Origin: Athripsodes cinereus
Lineage: Eukaryota; Arthropoda; Insecta; Trichoptera; Leptoceridae
Assembly: GCA_947579605.1 (NCBI GenBank)
Contig: OX388329.1
Coordinates: 25,376,299 to 25,440,298, forward strand
Length of the DNA stretch: 64,000 nucleotides
Direction of reading: 5' to 3'
Below the pieces are notes generated by a model. The model was given only the letters and a program-made list of their open reading frames with translations. It searched no databases and was not told where the DNA came from. Shown in pieces: positions 33,705-45,650 of this stretch; positions within the stretch are counted from its first letter, which is position 1; every line of letters begins with the position of its first letter. Both the position numbers and the translations under genes were made by a program.

Positions 33705-34060
33705 ATCTACCTATACACATTCTTTTAAAAGTGGTTGGTAAAACGTTGCGCGGTGGAGTGAGGTGAGGTATGAGGATGTCTGAGTGTAAAAAAATTACGA
33801 TGGTTTGGAATAGACGAGGAAAGGACGATAAAGGGGGTATACTTACATATATGAAAATGATGGGGGGGGGGAGAAAGCGGGTGCCCAAAAACCACGTGGC
33901 TTGATTACGTGCATCAAACTCTCAAGGATGGGCATGTGTTAAGTGAGAGAAATCAACGTGCGTGTATGAGAAATTGTATGAATGCGGAAGCAGTAGGTAT
34001 GTAAGGATAGATCTATATGATATTCCGTTCTCTCTGCCTGCTCCACCTAGGATACTCTCA
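33705..34060 (+). mobile_element. LINE 3' tail (family A), decayed, forward
   Basis: Recognisable pieces on the + strand match other family A copies: AATTACGATGGTTTGG, ACCACGTGGCTTGATTACGT, AATCAACGTGCGTGTATGAG and AAGGATAGATCTATATGA. It contains a G9 run and many frameshifts. Confidence 0.75.
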
Positions 34061-34105
34061 TTAAAAATCAACATAGCAGAAAAATATATTTGTTTTTTAA
34101 TTTCA

Positions 34106-34150
34106 TCATGGAATTCTACTACCTAAACACGGACGCTGTGAATTATGTAT
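34106..34150 (+). repeat. Copy of TATGGAATTCTACTACC dispersed repeat end
   Basis: ATGGAATTCTACTACCTAAA followed by CACGGACGCTGTGAAT matches the reverse-strand copy at 44125-44165 closely. Confidence 0.5.
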
Positions 34151-34459
34151 AGTGTGACTATATTATTTGTATTGTTGTGTTTTCACTTTCAAGTTATTTT
34201 TGAACAAAACAATGTCATCAGGTAAAGTGACGTCTATTGTTAACACTGTGATATCTATTTGGATAAATTTGAATAAATTTCACTGAATGTGATAAATTAT
34301 TTAGTCGTAGTAGTGCTGTGCTTAGCATAATAATCATCAAGATCGTTGCATTTGGAACATCTCCAATCACGCAATATGAATCAGTGATCTCTTCTGTGAT
34401 TTCTCCGATTGATCGTAAACGGATTGATTTATTCCTGGGAATAAAACATTATGTGAATG

Positions 34460-34740
34460 AATTGATTCTTCTTCTTCTCAATGTAGATCATCGATCTGTT
34501 AGGTCAGAAGTTGATGCCTCTTGTGATGCTGAAGACCAGCTGTCTTTCCATCTTTTTGGTGGTCTTCCTCGGGGACGTGAACCGACTGGTGTTTCCTTAG
34601 CAGCTATATGTACGATTCTGTTTTCAGCCATCCGATTTACATGGTCTCTCCAGAATTGTCTCCTTTTCCTACTCCATCTTACGATGTCTTCCGAATTGAT
34701 TATTGTAAAAAAATATTTATTAACCTTATTGACGTATTAG
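34460..34740 (-). mobile_element. LINE 3' tail (family E)
   Basis: The reverse strand encodes SRKRRQFWRDHVNRMAENRI and then RPRGRPPKRWKDSWSSASQE, the end of an insect non-LTR reverse transcriptase, with an in-frame stop soon after. The catalytic part is missing. Confidence 0.8.
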
Positions 34741-34744
34741 ACTA

Positions 34745-35287
34745 GGGCCGAAGATGAGAAGAACAAATCCAGTCTCTGGTTAATTATTATTATTACTGAC
34801 AATAAGACGATTATTATAAGGATCATTACACCTGAAGGTTAATGCGATCTCAGAAGAAAACCTTAAACGATAACAAAACTACAATATATCCATGATTTTT
34901 CTTATAAATTCTGCATACGTCACGTTAAAGATATCAACTTCTCCAGCCAGACCATTAAACATTTGAATATCTCTTCTCACTGGGGAGTTTGCCAATATGT
35001 TTGTTCTGCTTTGAGACTGGTAAAAAAATCGTGATACAGAGAACGTCATAAACATATATATTATTTTTTTTCAGTATTATTCTATTGAATATTGTCGTAG
35101 TTAAAAATAACAATAGATAATTATTAGAGCATTCCACATTAAATTTACTTAAGTTACCATTTGACTTTTTTTTTGAAGGAAAGAATCCCGCAAATATTAA
35201 ATTAAACTCTATTTTGACTTCCGTTAAATTTCTCCTTGTTGACCATTTTGTAACCAACTTCACTTGCCCCACGTTGGGCGCCATTTA
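34745..35287 (-). mobile_element. Leader/internal remnant of an LTR retrotransposon
   Basis: On the reverse strand the sequence immediately after the LTR contains TGGCGCCCAACGTGGGGC, which resembles a tRNA primer-binding site of insect LTR elements. A 109-codon frame starts in it (35284 to 34955) but shows no gag or protease motif I recognise. No second LTR is visible; the interior is cut off by a LINE tail at its far side. Confidence 0.6.
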
Positions 35288-35535
35288 TGTAACAACTTAT
35301 TCCCTTCCATTACTTGTTCCCAAATTATTCACAACTTCTGTTTTCTTTTGATCTGTGAAACCAACCTAAGAACTCTACAATTATCCCTGACCTGAGACTC
35401 AAGTTCTTCGACTGAATTAGCTGGACAATGTATAAAAAAGTGGACTGGAGTCAGAGAAAGTTTTGGAGGGAAGTATAATAGAAAGAAGTTGTGAATGATT
35501 TGGGAACAAGTAATGGAAGGGAATAAGTTGTTACA
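35288..35535 (-). mobile_element. LTR (248 bp) with long inverted termini
   Basis: Starts TGTAACAACTTATTCCCTTC and ends with its complement, so it has TG...CA ends within inverted repeats of about 50 bp. The primer-binding-site-like sequence right after it on the reverse strand argues for a 5' LTR; without that it would pass for a MITE. No target duplication could be assigned because only one LTR is present. Confidence 0.65.
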
Positions 35536-37921
35536 ATATGATACCGTTGAGTAGCTTGAAAAATGCCAATTATAGTATTTTTACATTTTATTGAGGTTTT
35601 CCAGCCATCCTGAATGAATTATTTTTTTTGTTGACACACAGACGAGAGTTTGCTTGCGTGCTAATCTGCTGGCAACACCAAGTATCTTTATTTTCTATTA
35701 TGGCATAGCTTCCCACAAGGATCATTTGTGCCACAAACAGACATTGAATGTTATTAAACCGTCAGGAAGAATAATAAAATTTACCTTTAGCACAAAGCTA
35801 GATGAAATGTCTATCATCAATCTTCAATCATCAATTTTGAATCATTTGATGACAATTCGGAGCATTCTCCGAAGAAATATTCGAATGAATGCCTACATTA
35901 CCCTCCTTGGGACGGGCAACGCGAAGAATTATGTATCACCGAATGATTGAAGATTGATGATTGACGTTTTCCTCCAGCTGTTTAAACGCTGCTTTTATCG
36001 ATTTGAGAAGAGACAAATGGATTGTATCGGATGATAAGTATTGTACAGGAATTTTTATAAGAAAGTACTTATATATAGTTATGATGAAATATATAATATA
36101 TTTATGAAAGGGGAAGGGATGAGAGGGAAAAAGAAAAAAATAATAAAGGTAAATACCAGTATGCACAGTATAATTACACGAGATAGATGTACAGTTATGT
36201 ATTGCAGTACAATATGTAATTATATGGCACTGCAGTAGGTATTCACTCAGCACAATTTGTAGGTATGTAGGTACTGTGTGGTACAAGTGTAAGACGGTTT
36301 GGGCAACAATAACTTTGTTTCAACAAGACAATACCAACAAAAACAACATTCATATAGCTATCTATCTCGTCAAGTACCAGTGGATGCAAAATCCGATTGC
36401 TGCACTAATTTATTTTTAAATTTTAAAAACTTGTGGCAAATGTATCCAGGTCCGAGTTAGTCATACAACTTATTTAACATATACAGGCTCTATTTAAAAA
36501 TAATTAAGAATGATTATAGAATTTGCTGGTCTACTTATGACTATGTATAATTCTATAGATTTGATTTGTAATATGATTATTTGTATCTCCCTTATGAATA
36601 AATGAAATATACTTAGAAATAAGTAATAAATAAATAAATAAATCTCCATTGGCCATAATTTTACACAAATATGTAAACAATAATATTCAACAATGTATGC
36701 CAGAGGTGGAAAAAGCGCTTACGAGTAATAAAAATTATGTGTAGATTCTAATGAGAAAAATACTAACGAAATTTCACAACAAATCATTGGTACGTACTAT
36801 CAGATTAGGACCAGAGATAGTACAAACGATTCATTAGTACTAATCTATAATATAAACTTTTCGCAAACAAACCGTTGGTAAAATTTACCAACGACTTGTT
36901 GTGGATGGGCTGAGTACAGTTCAAGACAACGAGTAAAAGCACACTTCAGAGAAAGAAAAATGTCAAAAGTAAAGAAAATCAAAGTATTCAATAACTCCAA
37001 GTAAAAAAATAAGAATGTATTTCATTATTTTATATCATTGCAACATTTTGTTGTCACACCTATTACAATACGTAGACGATATTTATAATGACACTATTTC
37101 TACAATAAAAGTATTAAGGACATAGACATATCTATATAATATCTAGCTAACAAGTAGTAGGTAGATATTACTAATAGTAGGAGTCCAACAACCTCAAGAG
37201 ACAGCCCTGTATTGAGACATTGATCTTGCCATATTCAAGTTTTGGGTGTGATAGACACCTTTCACTTACATATATAGGTACTATAGGAAATTAAAATGTT
37301 AACAATTTATTATATTAAGATATGCACTAGCTTTTTAAAGCCCAAACACGTTCAAGTTTGCCACCAATACTTTTAAAATCATTTCAAGAAAATTATTTAT
37401 TTATTGTCATCAGAAATACTTCATAGATTTTGGTTGTTCTTGGTTTTCACCTTTCCATTACTAGATAATAACCTCTTGAAATTATATCCATTTTTATGAT
37501 CTTAGGTAACACAGATCCACTTTTTCCCCACTGTTTGTATAACGTATATGCTCATCTCTTTTGAAGCCTGTCTTCCTCCCATTCAAGAACGGAGACTATG
37601 GGAGGACAAAGTATAGGAATATTTCAGAAAAGATGGACTGATGACAAGCAAACAAATAAACAGAAAAATGAAAAGGTGATAAAGTAAAAAAAAATTAAAC
37701 ATAAAATATTCAAAATCGTATTGTTATAGAAACGCAAATTATTTTGAGGTCTTTTTACCCCAGTGTCCACAATCGTGTGGAAATTCGTTCGGTAATGCAA
37801 AAAGCACGGCTAACATAGTTAGCCAAACCTCGTTGTGAACAGTGAATATTATTTTGTGCTTTGACGCTTTCATTGTTCTTTTTATATTTTTATTTCTGTC
37901 ACCTATTATTTTGGTTGATGT
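35536..37921. other. Intergenic, nothing recognised
   Basis: AT-rich DNA. The 98-codon frame at 35654-35950 has no recognisable domain. A fragment at 37570-37670 (RTETMGGQ, QKRWTDD) hints at a decayed LINE tail. Confidence 0.45.
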
Positions 37922-37929
37922 AAATATAA

Positions 37930-38430
37930 TATCTCTCTCTCTCTCACCCTCAACGCTCCTCTCGGGAGCACAGGGCAGAAACCAGCCTCCTCCATTCAGA
38001 CCGTCTCTGCGCCAATTGCGTCACCTCTTTCCACGACATTCCCTGCGCTCTGATATCGTTGTCATAGGAACGGTGTATTGTGAAAGAGGGACGCCCGGGC
38101 CGACGGAACCCCTGCGGACGGAAGAACAGTGCTCTTTTTGGCCAACTATCATTGGGCATTCTCAAAACATGTCCACGCCAAGACCATCGTTTCTCCTGTA
38201 TTACGGAGATTACAGGTCTCTGCTGGGTGCGCCGGCGCACAACATCATTTGTAACATGTTCATACCATTTGACATCCAAAATCCTTCTAATACACTTGTT
38301 TTCAAAGCTTAGTATCTTCCGCTCCTGAGCCTTGGTTAAGTGCCAAGACTCACAGCCATATTGAAGGATTGGGATGATGCACGCATTGAACAAGCGACAT
38401 TTTGTCCTGATGCTGAATCCAGATATAAAC
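37930..38430 (-). mobile_element. 5'-truncated LINE (family B) with open RT C-terminus
   Basis: The reverse strand keeps one open frame (168 codons from 38456, the first few outside the element). It encodes ISGFSIRTKCRLFNACIIPI, LQYGCESWHLTKAQERKI, GHVLRMPNDSWPKRALFF, RRPGRPSFTIHRSYDNDIRA and RRSEWRRLVSALCSREER-stop. A (GA)n tail follows. An 8-bp AAATATAA (37922-37929 and 38431-38438) may be the target duplication. It is the best family B copy; RT catalytic motifs are absent. Confidence 0.9.
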
Positions 38431-38439
38431 AAATATAAA

Positions 38440-39750
38440 CGCATATACGCGAACATACTAGAATATTTATACGGAGAGTCACATATTTTTAACTCGTAAT
38501 GTGTGAGGTCGAATATAGGAAGATAATTTTATAACATAATACATGTTATAAAATCTGATACCTGCAACGAATACCATTATATCTAATGATTTATTTAATA
38601 TTTATAGGCGTGTGAAGGTTGCACTGTCAAATTAGCATAAAGAAAACTAAATAGTTATCTTTGTTGATTCATCAAACTTATTATTTCAATTTACTTGTTA
38701 TTGGAAAAGCCTGTATCTACAACTTGCGGAAATGAGAAGATGAGTTTTCATGCAGCCATTTTTTATTTTATTTTGAATTCTTTTAATATAAGTGTTGACT
38801 AGGCCACCTTTTATCCTGGGAAGTGTGATCAGGGATTTTATTAAAAACACGTAGAGCCGAAGAGAACAAGTTTATTTCACAGAACCAAGTGAGAAATGAC
38901 AGAGAGCAAATGTACAGGTTACAATGGTTTTTATAGACAATGATTACCATAAACAAGATTCTATGGGACTAATTATAAAGGTGTGCTTACATGTTCTAAC
39001 AATAAGTCTATACTGAAACTAGCGTAGGCATAAATAACACATAATTTTATATGAAAAATCAAGTATAAGGCCACCGAAAGGCCTAATGTAATATGTTGAT
39101 GTAAACTGGATGTAGACGGCTCAAGATTGAAGAACTTGGAAAAAATGGTGGAGTTCATTACAATTGTAGCTTTAATGTAATGTAGTTAAATGAGATCAAA
39201 TAGATGGGTCTCTTAAAAATTACTTCTCACAAACAAAAAATTAATACTAATTTACTTATTTTATTCCTTATTCGATGATGGTTCTAAATGTTACTTCACA
39301 ATTAAGTAATGGTCAACTTTTTTTGTATAATTGATGTCATGTAGATGAATAAAATAAATATTTCAAATTAATATATAAGTGGCCAGTTTATCGGTGTATT
39401 GTGATATTATTATCTGGAAACTAGCTCAGTTTATAATATTTCAACAAATCACTGAGAACTTTGATGTTTGTTAGGAACATTATGTTGCATATAAAAAGGC
39501 GCATATTGTACAACAGCCGATCATTGACAACATTGGATACGAATATACGTATGCACTTTTTTTTAGAAAACGTACTTGACACAACTTCTGTCATAAGTCT
39601 TTTGCATTTTTCAGCTCTTCCCTTGAGAGTAAAAGGTAATAAGAATAATACTTACATTTTGAATTATTCTGCACCGATAAATTTACGAGATTTTCAACAC
39701 CACGAATGATATGCTTACATTACAATATGCCGGTCACGAGATCATCAGGA
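38440..39750. other. Intergenic, nothing recognised
   Basis: AT-rich; no supported gene or element ends. Confidence 0.45.
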
Positions 39751-39754
39751 ATCG

Positions 39755-39945
39755 AAAATTCTGGAATAAAGACTATTAAGGGATAAAAATGGTACGCAAA
39801 GAGCTTCATATAGATGGAGTGATGATATAGATTTTCTGAGAAAACAATGATTTCGTATTACTCGAGACCAAAACTCGTGAAAGAGTTTTGAAGAGGTTTA
39901 TATCTACCAGTTAACGCTAGCGCAAAAAATTGTGGCATGTGGTAA
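39755..39945 (+). mobile_element. Decayed LINE 3' tail (family J)
   Basis: Broken forward frames read YRWSDDIDFL and later RDQNS-stop-KSFEEVYIYQL, resembling the RWSDDI...W..LEEAYxQQ end of RTE/Jockey-type elements. Strongly mutated. Confidence 0.5.
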
Positions 39946-40029
39946 GTAACTTTTAATAAATTTGTTATTTAAATAATATGACTAATACAAAAATTAAAAT
40001 TGTTTCAATTTATTGATGAAACCATCACT

Positions 40030-40240
40030 GAACCTTTAGCAAAAGAGGATCTTCTTCTCGTGCCGCTCCTAATGGAGGTTGGCGATCATCTCTTGAAACT
40101 CCTCACGATCCTGGGCCAGTCTGATGAGGGTTGCCGCATCCGGTATTCCAAACCACTGCCGCAGACTCTTGAGCCATGATTCTCTTTTATGTCCCAAACC
40201 CCGTCTGCCTTCTATCTTTCCCTCCACTATAAGCTGTATT
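40030..40240 (-). mobile_element. LINE 3' tail (family D-like)
   Basis: Reverse strand encodes LIVEGKIEGRRGLGHKRESW, LKSLRQWFGIPDAATLIRLA and QDREEFQEMIANLH: a typical insect non-LTR RT end with a stop soon after. It is 5'-truncated. Confidence 0.85.
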
Positions 40241-40914
40241 ATATACTATAATAATCTTTAATAGTTATTTAAGCTCAAAAAGTACAATAATATTGTCGTT
40301 ATATTAAAAATTTAGGCTACAGCTATAAATTTCATAATAAATCTAGAGTCAACTAAAGGCGAGAAAATATGAAATATAAACAAACAATAGACAATTATCG
40401 TTATACAATATTTAATAAAATATTTTTTTATTTATACAAGCATTGTGTCGCAGTACAATGCGAGCATTGTCAAAATACATAAAAATATTATGGTCCAATA
40501 TGATTAATTCACCTATAAATAAAATACAAAGATATTAAGTCTATTGAATTTTTTATATTAAACTCTTGATAAATTTTACTGTGCAATAATTGAATTCAAG
40601 GCTTTTTGGGATAATCGTTTTTAGAATTAATAAACTTAGTATTTTATTAAAGAACAAATCGCCATGATTCATTCAAACTAAAATGGGTGAACTATGCTTT
40701 TTATTGATATTTTTTGAAGTGAACAAATTATTTAAAAAGTGTAGGTATAAAGGAGAATACAACAATGATATTATATTTTAAATTAACAAAAAAAATCACA
40801 TGATTTTGATACAGATATGGGTGATAATTAAACATGCGTCTACGTGCAGATACCATTAGAGTTACAGTTGAATATTTTACATCTGTATTAATTTTTGTGG
40901 TTTCGACTTCTATA

Positions 40915-41150
40915 TTATTGGTTATGGAAGGGAGGTATGGAAGGGGCTAAGTACCACCAAGGTAGAGCGATCAAATCAAAGAGGCTACACAGAGCTCACT
41001 GCTTGGGGTCCTGCACTGAGTCTATAGAACGAGGCATAATGTTCACGATAAATGGAAGTCCTCCGCCGGGTGGTCAGTGGTGACGATCCTCAGAATTTGA
41101 CACGGGAATTGAGGGACCGACGAAGATATTGAAGATTAGTTCGAGTTAAT
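40915..41150 (+). mobile_element. Decayed LINE 3' tail (family I)
   Basis: Shares AGAGGCTACACAGAGC, AGTCTATAGAACGAGGCAT and GATCCTCAGAATTTGA with the copy at 53640-53790. No intact frame. Confidence 0.55.
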
Positions 41151-42430
41151 TATTGAAGGTCTTATATTTATTTTTATTTGTACTATTTTCTATGATAATA
41201 GTTCAGAGAAAGAATTGCTATGAAATGTACAGACCAAATAGGTAAAGTAATAGAATGTAACTCTCTCAGTTTACATAGTCTTCTGAACTTACATAATAAA
41301 TGTTCGAAGACTGTTGTTTAGATGGTCGAATTTTAAAAGAAATTCGCTGGAAGGAAGTGAATGCAGCAAGTTCAGGACAACAGAAGGTCGATGAAAGGTT
41401 TATGTCGAATAATAAACCCAAAATAACTGAAGAAGAAGAATAGAAAAAACACTTACTAAGAATAAAAAAAACTGAGATATGTCAATAAAACTAATCCACT
41501 GAAAAATAAAGTAAAACATCAACGCGTTGATAATGTCAAACGCGAAACCTGATAAGCATTAGCATCTTAAGTCAAACTATTAAGGAAAATGATGAATTTC
41601 TAAAACATGCAAGAATGTGTTAAGCTTAAAATAACTTGATAGAAATATATTTTTAAATAATAAAATGTTATATAAGACGGATATAAAACTTAATACATAT
41701 TATGTTAAAAAGATTTTTACGTATGTTAACATGTTGTATGTGGACACTCTTCATAGCGACAAGGTAATAAAATAAATATAAATCTACATAGGTATATATA
41801 AATACAAATTGCATTTTTCTGAGAATCGTATTTCTGTATGTAAAATTAAGGTGGCAGCTAGAGAAACATATATATGAACAATGAACATATCCAATGTATC
41901 CATTGGAGTTTTTTTCGAAGAAATGTCATGCTTTCGTCCTTGTTTAAGTCTTGCTTAAACCCATGCAAGTTTTCATTGATACGTCTTGATTCGTTTCACT
42001 AATGTCCCATTTTTGTTTGAAGGAGTAGTTTTATTGCTGACGGGATTTAAGTTTCAATATGAGTTGCAAATATTCTTACCTAAGTAAATTCGTATTTTGT
42101 ATGTATTTTTCTAAATAATGGATATCGACGTTCGATTAGCTGGTCATGTAACACAAATAATATTGAAGACGTAACAATTGTTTTTTTCATTGTGAAAATA
42201 ATAAAATTGATCAGATCCTCTCTTCTTCCTCTAATCCTGTCTATTCTTCTTATATATGTGCTTCATCTGTTTACTTCTTATCATATTTGGGTTAGTTGCA
42301 AGATATCGCGTCCCTGCGATAAACTCGCCCATTGTGCAAAATATTTGTATATACCATGTTGTAATCTCATTCTTTTTGTTAAAATATTTTGTACAATAAA
42401 GTTTATTATTATTATTATTATTTATATTTC
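41151..42430. other. Intergenic, nothing recognised
   Basis: AT-rich, with a short (TTA)n run at 42402-42422. Confidence 0.45.
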
Positions 42431-42434
42431 ATTG

Positions 42435-42605
42435 AGTTCGTCAGTAGCCTGGAGGTAGAGTCTCGGCCACGTGAACAAGGGGTCCGTCGTTCGATACCAA
42501 GTACCGGCAAATTCTCCTTTCACGACACAAGCTTTTAGAAGTTTACTGTGAAATGTGTATAAGGTTGTCTTTGGATTTAAAACAAGACCCAGATACCTAT
42601 GTTAT
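42435..42605 (+). repeat. tRNA-derived SINE
   Basis: The head carries box-A-like TAGCCTGGAGGTAGAG and box-B-like GTTCGATACC about 45 nt later, followed by about 90 bp of non-tRNA body. The family differs from the SINE at 50324. Confidence 0.55.
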
Positions 42606-45600
42606 TTATTTTTTAATTTAAATATTTTTGTAATTTTTCTTATAACTAACCATTGTATAATATGAGGTTGTCTGAAGAAATCGCATATGCAATAAGCCCA
42701 CCTTTTGGTACTCTCTGTAAAAAAATTGTTGTTTACTACATATTTGGATACCAATTAAGTTTTTATTTATGTTTTCAACCCCTCTCACCTCCTTCTTGTC
42801 AGTTTTAGAATTTAGTTCAAACATGGCGAAGATCTCCACTGAAACCGTGGTAGCGATAGTTTTTTTTTTATAAAATATTATAAACTAAATTATACAACCG
42901 AATATGGATCGCTATTATTTTATTGCGAATGTCTCAGACATTAATCATATTTTAGTAATCATTAAATTAAACAATTGAAAAGTTGCATTTCAAATCACCA
43001 TACTGACTAAGGCGTCCTTGTTCTAGCAAAAGCGTTAATTTTCGCTGCTATTGACGTCACATAGCTTCACCTATTGTTCCAGTTATTATGTAGGTATATT
43101 GTTTCTGTATCATCAGAACAATTTCAATGTCAACAGGAAAATTAAAGAAATAACTGGTTTCTGGTGCAATTAAATAGATTTATTATAATACTACGATCAC
43201 TTTTATCTTTCCATAAAAGTGTAAAGCACAATATTAAAAATCCTCACGATCGTAAAAATGATTCTAAAATGTACAATTCAGCATTTAGATACCTACTTTT
43301 AATGCCTTTTAATAAATTTTTAAACATTATTATTATGAATTGATCTCCAGAACAAAGCTTATTTGGGATTAAATAAAACTCAGTTAATACATGTTTTTTT
43401 TTTTATTTCAGTATTCCTGACTTAAAACAACACTAACTCACTTTTTCCCATCACCTTATTTGACAAAACCATTAATTGCCCATCTATTTAAGATGCTTCT
43501 CATGCTTCATTTATCTTTTTTATGTTTTTGTAATCAATGGTGATAGATTTCCTTTAAACCTGAGAAAGAAAAAGACTTAAATTATGACTAAAAATCTCTA
43601 CTTTATTTCCTCAATAGTATTTTTTTTATATATAAAACTTTATAGAATCGTCCTTACTTGAATCAACAAAGTTTAATTCTAACATCGTATAGATATACCT
43701 CACATTATCTAACGCCTATGAGTTTTGATATTTACGAGTTTCCTACTTTGAATTACGTAACGTAGGACTTGTAATAGGTTAGCTAATGAGTCATTCAATA
43801 ATGTGACAACGTTGACGGTGCTTATAAAGGACAATGACAACAAAAATATTGTGTCAGTGACATAGTGAAATATAAAACAATAATATAAAAATCATACAAA
43901 CATGTTTCACATAAAACTTCCTACGGATCCAACGTGTTTTCTGTTTTATTTCTCTACTAAATAGAATTACATGTTTCACATAATTTATCACCCTGGAAAA
44001 ATATTCATATCCTTTATATATGACATCTTATCTTGAGAAATAATTCATGTGACACCTACTGTAGAATATATCCTTGGTGGTTTATAAAATTCACACTGGG
44101 ATATAGGTATTATTTTTGACTTAAGTATTCACTGTGTCGGTGTTTAGGTAATAGAATTCCATAGCGAAATAAATTAAACAAATGTTTTATTCTACTATTC
44201 GCTTTATTAACGATAGAGAAATAGATTAAATCGACGATGTCTTAACAAAACGAAAGACGTCCGAGTAGAATAAATAGTTTCATTATTTTTGACGTACCTA
44301 TCTCCGAATGCTGTAATACAAATGATTCTGTAGTGGAAAAATATTTAGATCCGACATAGTTTTATGCTAGCATTTGTCTTAAAGAAAACAAATGAATTTA
44401 TCCATAGATTTTACAAAAAATATGAAATACTACATTTAGATCCATGAAACAGAAAATTTACTAATGTTAAATTTTTAATTATTTATTTCAATTTCATGTT
44501 GTATTTTTTTTTAAATAATAATGTTTTATCATATTTTCAATGAATATAAAGATTCACATTTGAATTAAGGCACTTTTAAAAATATTAAGTTATCAATAGC
44601 ATTTTTCCCTTTGCTGGAAAAACGTTAAGATTACATATTAAAAAATATCCGGTAATACTTGCATGCTATGCATATTATTGTTTAAGTTAATATATTGGTA
44701 TATTATATTATTATGTCTTTGGCAAATGTAAAAGGAAGGGGAGACTGCTATATATAGAGAAGTAAAGGTTCGCCGCGAAGCTACATCAACATTTGTACTG
44801 GTACCGAAAGTAACTCTCCGTAATACGATTGTTACTCAACAATTTAACTACAATTCATTTCTTATAATCTTGAATAATAATACTTGTCTATTAGTACTAG
44901 TTTTAATTGTAGCAGTTGTATGGGACAATAATTTTGCAGTTACGAAATAATATATATATATATACATTCAATTTATAATTAAAATTAAAATTTTGTAATT
45001 AAGTATTTCAAAATTCAAGTGATAATAAATAATTAATTGAATTTACACTTCTACTAATAATTATTATAATAATTGTGTGCAGTTGTGACATCTTTGGATC
45101 ATTTGAAAAGACTTTTGTTTTATACTTATAAAGCCGACAAACTATTGTGTTTATTTTTTAATTTGTAAATTTGCCGAACAACGCAGTGCTTCAAGATGAT
45201 GTTAAGGATTTGTCTGTAAGTTTATTTATTTATTTCATTATTTATTTATTATTTTTTCTCGTATTTATATAATGCTACACGTTTTTATTGACATAAATTG
45301 ACTAGATATAATGAAATGTGTTAATAAAAATACTATGTAATACATAAGTTTTTACTTTCGAAAATGCATTATGCAGACAAGTTGTAATACTTGTACAAGG
45401 ACCACAGAAAATCATACGTAATAATTTTATCGAGTCAAATAGAATATTGATGTCTGTTGTTAATAAGCGTACTATAAAAGCACGTTGGCGAAAGGCGATT
45501 TCTATAGGTCTTACTTTAATCAGAGCTTTATACACATATAATATACTACGTTATAAATATATCTACTTTAATTTATGATTGAATATGATAATAGTATATT

Positions 45601-45650
45601 AACACTGTTAATAATTTCAAATCTGTAATAAAAGTATCTTAAATGAGCAA
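42606..45650. other. Intergenic, no gene established
   Basis: AT-rich. It contains a copy of the GGAATTCTATTACC repeat end (44125-44165, reverse), a TATATATAG word at 44749-44757, and an isolated ATG-donor segment at 45196-45215 (see findings). Nothing firmly coding. Confidence 0.45.

Noticed and set aside
34318..34740. 140-codon forward open frame as a gene
   Set aside because: Its 3' half is antisense to a LINE tail whose reverse strand has the RGRPPKRWKDSW motif.
35654..35950. 98-codon forward open frame as a gene
   Set aside because: No recognisable domain, no splice or promoter context, composition like the flanks.
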